Origin: Bradyrhizobium sp.
GTDB taxonomy: Bacteria; Pseudomonadota; Alphaproteobacteria; Rhizobiales; Xanthobacteraceae
DNA: 64,000 bases
Reading direction: 5' to 3'
NCBI RefSeq assembly: GCF_022844465.1
Contig: NZ_JALHLP010000001.1
Span: 1,257,399-1,321,398 of the forward strand
Shown here: positions 1 through 8,274 of the stretch, piece by piece
How the letters are laid out: each line of letters opens with the position of its first letter
Position numbering within the stretch: the first letter of the stretch is position 1
Made by a program: the position numbers and the translations under genes
The notes under the pieces: generated by a model
Databases searched by the model: none
The model's input: the letters and a program-made list of their open reading frames with translations, nothing else
Told to the model about the DNA's origin: nothing

Positions 1-1
1 C

Positions 2-151
2 GTCTGTTCGGCGGCGGTTGAAGTTCTGGCCGAAACAGGAGACCTGGCGAGCTTGCCGATCCTGGCGCGTTGCGCTGCGCGTTTTCCCGACGATCCGTTC
101 CTGACCTTCGCAATCAGGGCCGCCAGCGACCGCATCGGATCATCGGACTGA
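2..151 (+). CDS. HEAT-repeat-like protein, 3' end only
   Basis: The reading frame is open from the window edge to a TGA that shares its last base with the ATG of cheR (TGATG), so the two genes are translationally coupled. The 49 visible residues are Ala/Leu-rich and helical, with a pattern (LAETGDLASLPILARCAARF) resembling the last repeat of HEAT-type scaffold proteins often placed ahead of cheR in rhizobial chemotaxis operons. The rest of the gene lies outside the window, so the family assignment is an inference from a short tail and position. Confidence 0.6.
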   Translation, partial: VCSAAVEVLAETGDLASLPILARCAARFPDDPFLTFAIRAASDRIGSSD

Positions 152-999
152 TGACCGATCCGCCTGAGATAACGGAGGAGGAATTCCGCAGGCTTGCCGA
201 TTTCCTTTATCGGCGCACCGGCATGGTTTTCACGGAGACAAAGCGCTACTACGTTGAGCGTCGAATCTCGGAGCGGATGGTTGCCACCTCGAGCGAGTCG
301 TTTTCCGTCTACTTCGCCTATCTTCGCAGCGAGGTGCGCAATGAGGTCGCGCAGCTCATTAATGCGTTTACCGTCAACGAAACCTATTTCTATCGGGAAG
401 ATTATCAGCTTGACTGCTTGAGCACCGATTTGCTCAGGGAGCGTGTGGCGACGAAGCGACCCCGAGATCCGATCAGGATCTGGTCCGTGCCGTGTTCGAC
501 CGGCGAGGAGCCGTATTCAATCGCCATCTGGCTGCTGGAAAACTGGAAGGACGTCGACACCTACGACATCGAGATAGTAGGTTCGGACATCGATACCCGC
601 GTTCTCGAGGCCGCGGCAGAGGGCATTTTCGGGAAGCGCGCCCTGATGAGATTATCGCCCGAATTGGTCGCACGCTATTTCCATAGCCTCGACGACGAGC
701 GGTGGCAGATCCTGGACGACCTGCGCCAGTCCGTGCGTTTCTCGCGGGTCAATCTGATCGAGAACCGGGAAACCCGGCCCCAGGGTCGATTCGACGTGAT
801 TTTCTGCAGGAACGTGCTGATCTATTTCGACGACGAATCCCGCCGCGTCGCGGCGGAAAATCTGTACGATAACCTCATGCCCGGCGGCTTCATCTGCCTC
901 GGGCATACTGAATCCATGAGCCGCATCTCGCCGCTGTTCGAGGTCTGCCGATACTCGGGGGCGATCGTTTACCGCAGACCACAGGGGTTGCGCGCGTGA
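151..999 (+). CDS. cheR: CheR-type protein-glutamate O-methyltransferase
   Basis: A 282-residue CheR, which transfers methyl groups from S-adenosylmethionine to glutamates on chemoreceptors or related proteins. The N-terminal helical domain (about residues 8-75) is followed by the methyltransferase fold with the SAM-binding stretch PCSTGEEPYS near residue 115 and the conserved FDVIFCRNVLIYFD strand-turn late in the protein. The ATG at 151 is preferred over an in-frame upstream codon at 70 because it overlaps the preceding stop and gives the usual CheR N-terminus. The GTGA overlap with the next gene indicates an operon. Its target is unknown because no receptor gene is in view. Confidence 0.93.
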   Translation: MTDPPEITEEEFRRLADFLYRRTGMVFTETKRYYVERRISERMVATSSESFSVYFAYLRSEVRNEVAQLINAFTVNETYFYREDYQLDCLSTDLLRERVATKRPRDPIRIWSVPCSTGEEPYSIAIWLLENWKDVDTYDIEIVGSDIDTRVLEAAAEGIFGKRALMRLSPELVARYFHSLDDERWQILDDLRQSVRFSRVNLIENRETRPQGRFDVIFCRNVLIYFDDESRRVAAENLYDNLMPGGFICLGHTESMSRISPLFEVCRYSGAIVYRRPQGLRA

Positions 1000-1385
1000 C
1001 CGACAAAGCCGGAAGGAGGGTCCTGATCGTCGACGACGCCGCGCTCGTCAGGACCTACTATCGCACTGCGCTCGAACAAGGCGGCTTCCTCGTCGAAGAG
1101 GCGTTGAACGGATTGGAAGCGCTGGAAAAGTTGCTGCTGTATCCGTTCGATCTGGCAATCGTCGATATCAACATGCCCCATATGGACGGAATTACGTTTC
1201 TCCGCACGTTGCGATCGAAGGATATTCCGGTCTCCGGCATTCCAGTCCTGATCACGAGTACGGAGGCGGGTCCTCAGGATATGGCCGCGGCGCGAAGCGC
1301 CGGGGCGAACTACTATCTGGTGAAACCGGTCAAGCAGGAAACCCTTGCGGAGTATGCTGCCATCTTCTGCGGAGCGCCGCGATGA
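996..1385 (+). CDS. single-domain response regulator (CheY-like)
   Basis: A stand-alone receiver domain of 129 residues, starting at a GTG that overlaps the cheR stop. The acidic pair D13/D14, the phosphoacceptor D57 in VDINMP, T87 and K110 are all in place, so it should accept phosphate from a histidine kinase. Its position between cheR and cheA, with ATGA coupling to cheA, makes CheA the natural donor. There is no output domain, so it acts either by protein contact (motor-like) or as a phosphate sink. It is one of two single-domain receivers in this operon. Confidence 0.9.
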   Translation: MTDKAGRRVLIVDDAALVRTYYRTALEQGGFLVEEALNGLEALEKLLLYPFDLAIVDINMPHMDGITFLRTLRSKDIPVSGIPVLITSTEAGPQDMAAARSAGANYYLVKPVKQETLAEYAAIFCGAPR

Positions 1386-3580
1386 ACGAATTCGTCGAGC
1401 AATTCCTCGTCGAATCGCGCGAACTGGTCGCCCAGGCGATCGACGATTTGATGGCACTCGAGGAGCGCCCTGATGACAGGGAAAGGCTCGACGGCGCGTT
1501 TCGGGCATTCCATACCTTGAAGGGAGCCGCCGGCATTGTCGAGTTTGCCGCCATGGCGCGCATGCTTCATGCCGCCGAAGACATTCTCGCTTCGCTTCGG
1601 TCGTCGGAAGAGCCGATCGCGCCGAGCGTCCTCGATGAATGTCTGGCCAGTCTCGACCTGACTTCGCACTGGCTGGATGCCATGCAGACGAACGGCGAAG
1701 CGCCTTCGACAGCGGAGGGCGAGGCGGATGCCATGATTGCGCGGCTCACCGGCTCGCAAGACGGCGACGAGCGCGATCAGGCTGCCCTCCCGGAAAACGA
1801 AGTTTGGTTGAAGCCGCTGCGCGCCGCCGCCGGCGAACATTTTTCCGGTATTTGCACCGCCCTGCGCTATGTGCCGTCTCCCGACGCGTTCTTTCAGGGT
1901 CACGATCCGCTGAAAGTTGTGGCCGCCCTGCCCCGCTTAGTGGCGGTCGACCTCGCGCTGACAGACGCGGCCGGTGCGCTCGACAGCATGAACGCGTTCA
2001 ATTGCGGTTTGGAAATCCGCGCGCTGATGGAAGCGCCGGCCGCGGAAGTATGCACCGCGATTGACGGCGCACCGGGCAAGACAGAAATCATCGAATTGAC
2101 CTCGCCGGCGACCTCCCTGTCGGAGGGGGATTCTCCGTCGAAGGCGATGTCGCTGGTAGAAGCCCAGCTTCTCGTCTTGCAGAATACCGGACTTGAGGGG
2201 CTCGCCGGTCGGATCGCCGCCGCGGGCCGTACAGCCGCTAACGCGTTGCTGTATCTGGGCCGGGCAGAAGCCGCCGCAGACCTGGAGAAGGCTACAGCGA
2301 GGGCCCAGGCCGAGCGGAAGGCCGCTCCCTTGATCGCGGCAATCGAGCGGACACTGGGCGACGTTGCGCAACCCGAGCGTCCCAAGAGCGACGGTACCGT
2401 GCAGCCTGTAGCACCCCGCGCGCTGCGGGTAGACATGGGTCGGGTCGATGCCCTCGTCAAGCTCACCGGAGAATTGATCGTAGTCAAGAACGCCGTCGGA
2501 CATGTGTCAAAGTTGCTCCAGGCGAACCTAGATCCCGCCGCCGCGGCAACCTTGCGCGAGCAGCACGCGCTGTTCGATCGATTGGCGGCGGAGCTGCAAG
2601 GGGCGGTGCTTCGCATCCGGGTGCTTCCGCTACGCTCGGTTTTCCGCCGCTTTCCAAGGTTGGTGAGAGAGACTGCCGTTGGCGTCGGCAAGACCGTGAG
2701 GCTGGTCACCGAGGGCGATGGCACGGAGGCTGATGCCACCATCGTCGACGCGCTGTTCGAGCCTTTGCTGCACGTCCTGCGCAACGCCGTGGACCACGGC
2801 ATCGAGAGGCCGGAGCAGCGCGCGTCTGCCGGAAAACCGGCGATGGGAACCCTCGTCTTGCGCGCCCGCCGCGAAGCCGACACCATCAGGATCGAGCTCG
2901 AGGACGATGGCGGCGGCATCGACCTCGATCGCGTGCGTGCGGTGGGACGCGCGCGCGGGGTTGCCACCCAGGAAGCCATGACGGCGATGACCGACGCCGA
3001 GGCGATCAATCTGGTTTTTGCGCCCGGCTTTTCTACCGCTGCCGCCGTTACCGGTCTGTCGGGGCGGGGCGTGGGCATGGATTCCGTCAAGACAGCGATC
3101 GAACGTCTGGGCGGAACGGTCACGCTGGAAAGCCGGCCAGGGACCGGGACCACTGTCGGATTGATCCTTCCGTTCAGCCTGATGATGACCCGGGTCATGA
3201 CCGTCGAAGTGGCTGGTCAAGCCTTTGGGCTTCCCCTCGACGGCGTTGTGGAAACGTCCATCGTCGCTCGCGACCAGATCGCGCCAATCGGCGCCGGGCG
3301 GGCGTTCGTGCTGCGGGACCGGACGGTTCCGGTCATCGATCTCGCCGATACGCTAGGCATCGCCCGCGACGTGTCCGGCCAAGGCCAGGCAAAAATCGTC
3401 GTCGTGCAGGCGGCAGGACAGATCGGGGGACTTGAGGTCGACCGGCTCGGGGAGCGCATGGACGTCATGCTGACACCAATAAATGGCTTGTTAGGAGGCA
3501 TGAGGGGCGTCGCCGGAACCACGTTGCTGGGAGACGGGCGCGTACTGATCGTCCTGAACGTTGAGGAGATATTCACTTGA
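1382..3580 (+). CDS. cheA: chemotaxis histidine kinase CheA
   Basis: A 732-residue CheA. The HPt domain comes first, with phospho-accepting H44 in FHTLKGAAG. A long linker region (about 110-340) contains a second helical stretch. Then come the dimerisation helices (about 345-430), the HATPase domain with the N-box LRNAVDHGIERP, the G1 box DDGGGIDL and the G2 box GLSGRGVGMD, and a C-terminal CheW-like regulatory domain from about 600. No separate cheW is present here, so coupling to a receptor would rely on the built-in CheW-like domain or a distant CheW. The start overlaps the receiver stop (ATGA) and the end overlaps the next gene (TTGA). Confidence 0.95.
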   Translation: MNEFVEQFLVESRELVAQAIDDLMALEERPDDRERLDGAFRAFHTLKGAAGIVEFAAMARMLHAAEDILASLRSSEEPIAPSVLDECLASLDLTSHWLDAMQTNGEAPSTAEGEADAMIARLTGSQDGDERDQAALPENEVWLKPLRAAAGEHFSGICTALRYVPSPDAFFQGHDPLKVVAALPRLVAVDLALTDAAGALDSMNAFNCGLEIRALMEAPAAEVCTAIDGAPGKTEIIELTSPATSLSEGDSPSKAMSLVEAQLLVLQNTGLEGLAGRIAAAGRTAANALLYLGRAEAAADLEKATARAQAERKAAPLIAAIERTLGDVAQPERPKSDGTVQPVAPRALRVDMGRVDALVKLTGELIVVKNAVGHVSKLLQANLDPAAAATLREQHALFDRLAAELQGAVLRIRVLPLRSVFRRFPRLVRETAVGVGKTVRLVTEGDGTEADATIVDALFEPLLHVLRNAVDHGIERPEQRASAGKPAMGTLVLRARREADTIRIELEDDGGGIDLDRVRAVGRARGVATQEAMTAMTDAEAINLVFAPGFSTAAAVTGLSGRGVGMDSVKTAIERLGGTVTLESRPGTGTTVGLILPFSLMMTRVMTVEVAGQAFGLPLDGVVETSIVARDQIAPIGAGRAFVLRDRTVPVIDLADTLGIARDVSGQGQAKIVVVQAAGQIGGLEVDRLGERMDVMLTPINGLLGGMRGVAGTTLLGDGRVLIVLNVEEIFT

Positions 3581-3831
3581 CCGTCGTGCTCCATGACGCG
3601 AAAACCATCCGCCTGATCGGGGCGTGCCCTGCGGACGACGGAGAAGCCTTGTTACAACACCTGTTGGCCAATCCGGCGGCTGAAATCGACTGGCGGGGCT
3701 GCGAGAGCGCCCATGCCGCCGTGATACAGGTACTCCTGGTTTCCAAACGACCTTTGCGGGGCCCCCCCGCCGGTCAGTTCCTGCATCGGTTCATAGGACC
3801 CGCGCTTGCTCGCAACGGCAGCCAAGTTTAA
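3577..3831 (+). CDS. small STAS-like protein of chemotaxis operon
   Basis: An 84-residue protein whose TTG start overlaps the cheA stop (TTGA). The middle (IDWRGCESAHAAVIQVLL) looks like the core strand and helix of a STAS fold, in which a Ser or nearby residue can be phosphorylated in anti-anti-sigma-type switches. It is short for STAS, and its C-terminus (FIGPALARNGSQV) is unremarkable. The role is inferred from position: a small partner of CheA or CheC in a non-classical chemotaxis-like pathway. A TTG start gives low translation unless coupled, which fits the overlap. Confidence 0.6.
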   Translation: MTVVLHDAKTIRLIGACPADDGEALLQHLLANPAAEIDWRGCESAHAAVIQVLLVSKRPLRGPPAGQFLHRFIGPALARNGSQV

Positions 3832-3901
3832 CCTTTCCCCCTCGTGCCGGGGGTGCGAAAATGGCAGCAACCGGGTACAGCCGAACAATCGTAGAGAATT
3901 C

Positions 3902-4285
3902 ATGCCCTACAAGCTCTTGATCGTCGATGACAGCAAGCTCGCCCGGATGTCCGCGGCCAAGGCGTTGAACGCCCTCTATCCCGACTGGACCCGTCTTGAA
4001 GCGGCGAACGCCGAGGAGGCGCTCTCCCTAGCCCGGGAAACCGCGTTCGACATTGCTCTGCTCGACTTCAATATGCCAGGTCGCGACGGCCTCCAGTTGG
4101 CCTCCGATCTGCTGGCGCTTCGGCCCTCCACTCCCCTCGCCGTCGTTTCCGCCAACCATCAGGAGGAGATCGTCGAGCGCGCCCGGCGCATTGGAGCCAT
4201 GTTTCTCTTCAAACCCTTGAACGAACAAGCACTAGGTGCTTTTCTCCAGGACGCGGTGCGACGGCTCGAACGGGGCAATGCATGA
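3902..4285 (+). CDS. single-domain response regulator (CheY-like), second copy
   Basis: A second stand-alone receiver (127 residues) with D9/D10, phosphoacceptor D55 in LLDFNMPG and the conserved K in LFKPLNEQ. The ATG at 3902 is chosen because it gives the canonical receiver N-terminus (MPYKLLIVDD). An earlier in-frame codon at 3806 would add a tail unlike the family. A 70-base gap separates it from the STAS-like gene, and its stop overlaps the start of cheC (ATGA). With CheC immediately downstream, this receiver is the likely substrate for CheC dephosphorylation. Confidence 0.9.
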   Translation: MPYKLLIVDDSKLARMSAAKALNALYPDWTRLEAANAEEALSLARETAFDIALLDFNMPGRDGLQLASDLLALRPSTPLAVVSANHQEEIVERARRIGAMFLFKPLNEQALGAFLQDAVRRLERGNA

Positions 4286-4944
4286 GTTCAGCGCCTTCTG
4301 AACTTCTTACCGAACTGCAACTCGACGCGCTCATCGAGTTGGTGAACATCGGCGTCAGCCGGGCCGCCACCAGCCTCAGGGAAATGGTGGGCGAACAGGT
4401 CCATCTTTCAGTGCCGAATGTCTCGCTGGAGACCCGCGCGCGGGCGATTGCGATCCTAACCAAACGCGAGGACTCCAACCTCGTCGCCGTTCACCAGATC
4501 TTCGAGGGCGATATCACCGGCCGGGCGCTCCTGATCTTTCCTGAGACAAAGAGTCTCGAACTCGTCCGCGCGATTACCGGAGGCGATCTTCCGCTCGAAG
4601 ACATCATCGAGCTGGAGCAGGAGGCGTTGGCCGAGACGGGCAATATTCTCCTGAACAGTTGTCTGGCTACCATCGCCAACATGCTTCAGCGCAGCCTGAA
4701 GATGTCGCTGCCCGAAGTGTTGCGCGGCAACGCGGCGACTTTCTTCGGCCTGGCGCCGCCGCCTGAGGCCGGTGATGTCGTGATGTTCCTCTTCATCAAC
4801 TTCGAGGTTCGCAAGCGCGACATCAGCGGCTACATCGCCCTGATCATGGATCTTCCTTCCCTCACCGCCCTGAAGCATCTGCTGGACGAATTCATCGAAC
4901 GAGAGATGGGCGAAACGACGCAACTTCACAATGATTCGGCTTGA
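4282..4944 (+). CDS. cheC: CheC-family CheY-P phosphatase
   Basis: A 220-residue CheC-like phosphatase. Both signature helices are present: ELVNIGVSRAATSL near residue 18 and ETGNILLNSCLATIANML near residue 117. Each carries the E-x2-N pair used to activate water for hydrolysis of the aspartyl phosphate on CheY. Two intact sites make it a true CheC rather than the one-site CheX. It overlaps the receiver gene before it by 4 bases and the kinase gene after it by 14 bases. CheC is common in Gram-positive bacteria and archaea and less usual in alphaproteobacterial clusters. Confidence 0.85.
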   Translation: MSSAPSELLTELQLDALIELVNIGVSRAATSLREMVGEQVHLSVPNVSLETRARAIAILTKREDSNLVAVHQIFEGDITGRALLIFPETKSLELVRAITGGDLPLEDIIELEQEALAETGNILLNSCLATIANMLQRSLKMSLPEVLRGNAATFFGLAPPPEAGDVVMFLFINFEVRKRDISGYIALIMDLPSLTALKHLLDEFIEREMGETTQLHNDSA

Positions 4945-7255
4945 GCGCGACCAGTTTGCAGCGGTCTTCGATGCCATGGACTCTGGCGTTGTCGTGCTGG
5001 GTGGCGACCAGCGGGTAATCTACTGGAACTACTGGTTTGCCTCCGCCAGCGACATTTCTCCCGAACAGGCGATCGGAAAGACAATGCCGAAGCTCTTCCC
5101 GGGAAGCTCGCTCGGCCGCTTGATGAGGTCCATCTCGGAAGCTCTCACCTTGGGCTCATCCGCCTTCCTGACCCATTCGCTCAACCCGAATTTGCTGCCG
5201 CTTCGGACCCGCGCCGGCCTGCCGCTGGTCCACAACGTTTCGGTCCGGCCATTCGGGCAACGATCCTATTCACACTGCTTGCTCCAGATAACCGACGTCA
5301 CCGGCGCCTCCCATCGCGAGCAGGTCCTCCGGGAGCGGCAAAACGCACGCTACGACGCCGTTGTTGAAGGTGCCTCGGACATCATCCTCACCCTGGATGC
5401 GAACGGCATCGTCCAATCCGTCAATCCTGCGGCAATTCACGAAACCCGATTTGAGCGGTCCGAATTGGTGGGGCGCCCGTTGGGGCAACTCTTCGAGCAA
5501 CCGCGGCAATGGGAGGACCTCTGGCACACGATCCTCACTGGCGACACATCGGTACGTCCTGTGGAACTGGTAGCGAGGCGCAAGGATGGTTCGCGAACGT
5601 TCCTCGACGTTTCCGCATCACGATGGCTGAGCGAGGGCCGCGTTTTCATCACCGCCATTCTGCGCGACATGAACGAGCGCCATGTCGCGGAAGAAGCTCT
5701 CCGTGAACTAAACCTCAGCCTGGAGCAACGCGTCGCCGAACGTACACAGGAACGCGACCGGATCTGGCAGGTCAGCCTTGACATGCTTGGAGTGGCGACC
5801 GCCGACGGCATATGGATCAGCATCAACCCTGCCTGGACGAAGATCCTCGGCTGGGTTCCGGAAGAAATCCTGGGGAAGACATCTGAATGGCTTGAGCATC
5901 CCGACGACTGCCGAAAAATGCGCAACGCAGTGGTTCGGCTGGCGGCACCGGGGCAGACGTCGGATTTCGAAAGCAGCTTCCGCACCTGCGGGGGAGACTA
6001 TCGGGTTCTGTCGTGGACTGCAGTCAATGTCGAGGGACTGCTCTATTGTGTGGCGCGCGATATTACAGAGCATCGCCGCCAGCAGGACGCGCTCGACAAG
6101 GCCGAAGACGCCCTGAGGCAGGCTCAGAAGATGGAGGCGGTCGGCCAGCTTACCGGCGGGCTGGCGCATGACTTCAACAATCTGCTGACCGGGATTTCCG
6201 GCTCACTTGAACTATTGCAGATCCGCATTTCGCAAGGACGATACAAGGACGTGGAGCGCTATATATCCACGGCACAGGGGGCGGCCAATCGTGCCGCCGC
6301 GCTGACGCATCGACTGCTGGCCTTCTCCCGGCGCCAAACCCTCGACCCCAAAGCGACCGACGTCGGCCGCCTCGTCGCCGGGATGACGGACCTCATCAAC
6401 AATACGGTCGGCCCCGGGATCGAGTTGGCAACCGACAATGCGCCCGATCTGTGGACCACGCGCGTAGACTCGAACCAGCTCGAAAACGCGCTGCTCAACC
6501 TCTGCATCAACGCGCGCGATGCGATGCCGCACGGCGGTCTACTCGGGATCAAGACTGTCAACCGCGTTTTGGACAGTGCCGAGGCATTTCAGATGGAGAT
6601 GCGAGCTGGTGAATACGTCTGCTTGTCCGTATCCGACACCGGAACGGGCATGAGCGAGGAGGTCGTCCAGAGGGCATTCGATCCGTTCTATACGACTAAG
6701 CCCCTGGGTCAGGGCACCGGCCTCGGCCTTTCGATGATCTATGGTTTCGCCAAGCAATCGGGTGGTCAGGTACTTATCGAGTCGGCTCTGGGTCGCGGCA
6801 CGACGATCTGCCTTTTCCTCCCGCGGCACTCCGAGGCGGCGAATGCCTCAGACGACGCGGCCGATTTCGCGTCGACGCCGCGCGCCAGAGCAGGTGAGAC
6901 GGTGCTCATCGTCGACGACGAGCCATCGGTTCGAATGCTGGTCTCCGAGGTACTTGCCGAGCTTGGATATGCGGCTATCGAATCTAAAGACGGTGCGAGC
7001 GCACTAATGGTCTTGCGATCCGAGACGCGCATCGACCTGCTCGTCACGGACGTGGGCCTGCCCGGCGGGATGAACGGGCGGCAGCTTGCGGATTTTGGCC
7101 GAACAGCGCGACCCGATCTCAAGGTGCTCTTCATTACCGGGTATGCCGAGAAAGCGGCGATGGGAGATGTCGGACTGGCTGCGGGGATGGCAATTCTCAC
7201 AAAACCCTTCGCGATGGATGGGCTGGCTACCCGCATCAACGAGCTCCTATACTAG
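4931..7255 (+). CDS. PAS-containing hybrid sensor histidine kinase
   Basis: A 774-residue soluble hybrid kinase with no membrane segment. There are three PAS-like domains (about 10-115, 140-255 and 285-390), with a coiled coil between the second and third. These lead into a HisKA helix with H413 (LAHDFNNLL), then an HATPase domain (CINARDAMP N-box, DTGTGMSEE, GTGLGLSM), then a C-terminal receiver with D707 in VTDVGLPGG. The start overlaps cheC by 14 bases, so it belongs to the same transcript. The intramolecular receiver implies a phosphorelay, possibly with the stand-alone receivers upstream. The gene ends one base before the stop of a truncated opposing gene. Confidence 0.92.
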   Translation: MIRLERDQFAAVFDAMDSGVVVLGGDQRVIYWNYWFASASDISPEQAIGKTMPKLFPGSSLGRLMRSISEALTLGSSAFLTHSLNPNLLPLRTRAGLPLVHNVSVRPFGQRSYSHCLLQITDVTGASHREQVLRERQNARYDAVVEGASDIILTLDANGIVQSVNPAAIHETRFERSELVGRPLGQLFEQPRQWEDLWHTILTGDTSVRPVELVARRKDGSRTFLDVSASRWLSEGRVFITAILRDMNERHVAEEALRELNLSLEQRVAERTQERDRIWQVSLDMLGVATADGIWISINPAWTKILGWVPEEILGKTSEWLEHPDDCRKMRNAVVRLAAPGQTSDFESSFRTCGGDYRVLSWTAVNVEGLLYCVARDITEHRRQQDALDKAEDALRQAQKMEAVGQLTGGLAHDFNNLLTGISGSLELLQIRISQGRYKDVERYISTAQGAANRAAALTHRLLAFSRRQTLDPKATDVGRLVAGMTDLINNTVGPGIELATDNAPDLWTTRVDSNQLENALLNLCINARDAMPHGGLLGIKTVNRVLDSAEAFQMEMRAGEYVCLSVSDTGTGMSEEVVQRAFDPFYTTKPLGQGTGLGLSMIYGFAKQSGGQVLIESALGRGTTICLFLPRHSEAANASDDAADFASTPRARAGETVLIVDDEPSVRMLVSEVLAELGYAAIESKDGASALMVLRSETRIDLLVTDVGLPGGMNGRQLADFGRTARPDLKVLFITGYAEKAAMGDVGLAAGMAILTKPFAMDGLATRINELLY

Positions 7256-7256
7256 C

Positions 7257-8174
7257 TTAAGCCGCGTTGCTGTCCGAAAATGCCCGCCCGCAAAGTCCCG
7301 CGTTCATTTTACGAGAACGCCCGAGACCGATTGGCGGCGGGTCCGGCTCTTCAGCGACATTCGTGTAGAAGGCGAGTGCGGGATCGAGGCTGTTGGTCCC
7401 GATCGTGGGATCAAACAGAGCTTCGCAAAGCCGCGTTTTTCCGACGCCTGAGAGACCAACCAAGCGCACAACCTGTCCGGGCGGGCGCAAAACATCACGA
7501 ATACGGTTGATGCCATCAATGGCCTTCAGTCCGTCGCCCTCATTCTCGCCGCCTGTCTTGATGCGGGCTTCGTCATCAAAGAGGTAGGAATTCTCAACAC
7601 CACCCGGCGCGCGCGACCAAGAGCCGAAGGATTGCCACCCTGGGATTGATTTGCCGATCAGGGACCGGACCCACGGGATAAGACCGGGATGATCGCGAAG
7701 CCAGGTTGCAATGCGATTGCGGTCATAGAAATCGAGCGCGAGCTTGGAAGCGTCGGTGATACTCTCAACCGCTTCCGCCATCGCTTTTTTGCGGTTCTTG
7801 AGCGCTGAATGAGCCGTGGACCCGGTCGCACTTACGATGATGTATGCGCCCGACGCCTTTGCAAGATCGACGATGACAGGGCGCACCACCCCGTCAAGCT
7901 TCATCTCGTCAAGGATTTCTCCGCGGGGCATGTCAGGCTTCTTAACCTGAAATCCCGTCTCGGGACGCGGGATGAAGCCGTCGGTGCTTGCGCCAGCCGG
8001 TAGACCCACATGCACGTCAAGGCCGCCGTCCTTGGCCGTTTGGCTGCCGCCCCATGTCACGTGCGAGACAGAGTGACCCTGCCGGCGCAGCTCGGCTTCG
8101 CATAGCCGCCCAATCAGCGCACGCAGGTCCGTGTCATTCAGGAGGGCAATATCGTCCCCGGTGATTTCAAACAT
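7257..8174 (-). pseudogene. nuclease-NTPase protein, 3' part missing
   Basis: A 305-residue product. The N-terminal half looks like a PD-(D/E)XK nuclease, with DGGLDVHV near residue 50 and FQVKK near residue 76. Near residues 238-246 is an NTPase P-loop, GLSGVGKTR, and the frame stops about 60 residues later. There is no Walker B or sensor region, so most of the NTPase and any C-terminal sensor are missing. The last 21 residues (from about base 7323 to 7257) look like out-of-context sequence after a breakpoint. The stop lies one base from the end of the hybrid kinase gene on the other strand. It probably belonged with the NACHT gene upstream; what remains is unlikely to work as an ATPase. Confidence 0.75.
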
Positions 8175-8274
8175 GATTCGAAGCTAGGTAAGCCGCCGAA
8201 CGTCGTCAATCACTGATTGAAAGCCACTTTGGATGCCACGAGCCGGGCGATGTGCTGCGCAGGCCGGATGCCCC

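Noticed and set aside
1900..3198. 432-codon open frame antisense to cheA
   Set aside because: Ser/Arg-rich shadow of the cheA coding strand; cheA has all its motifs.
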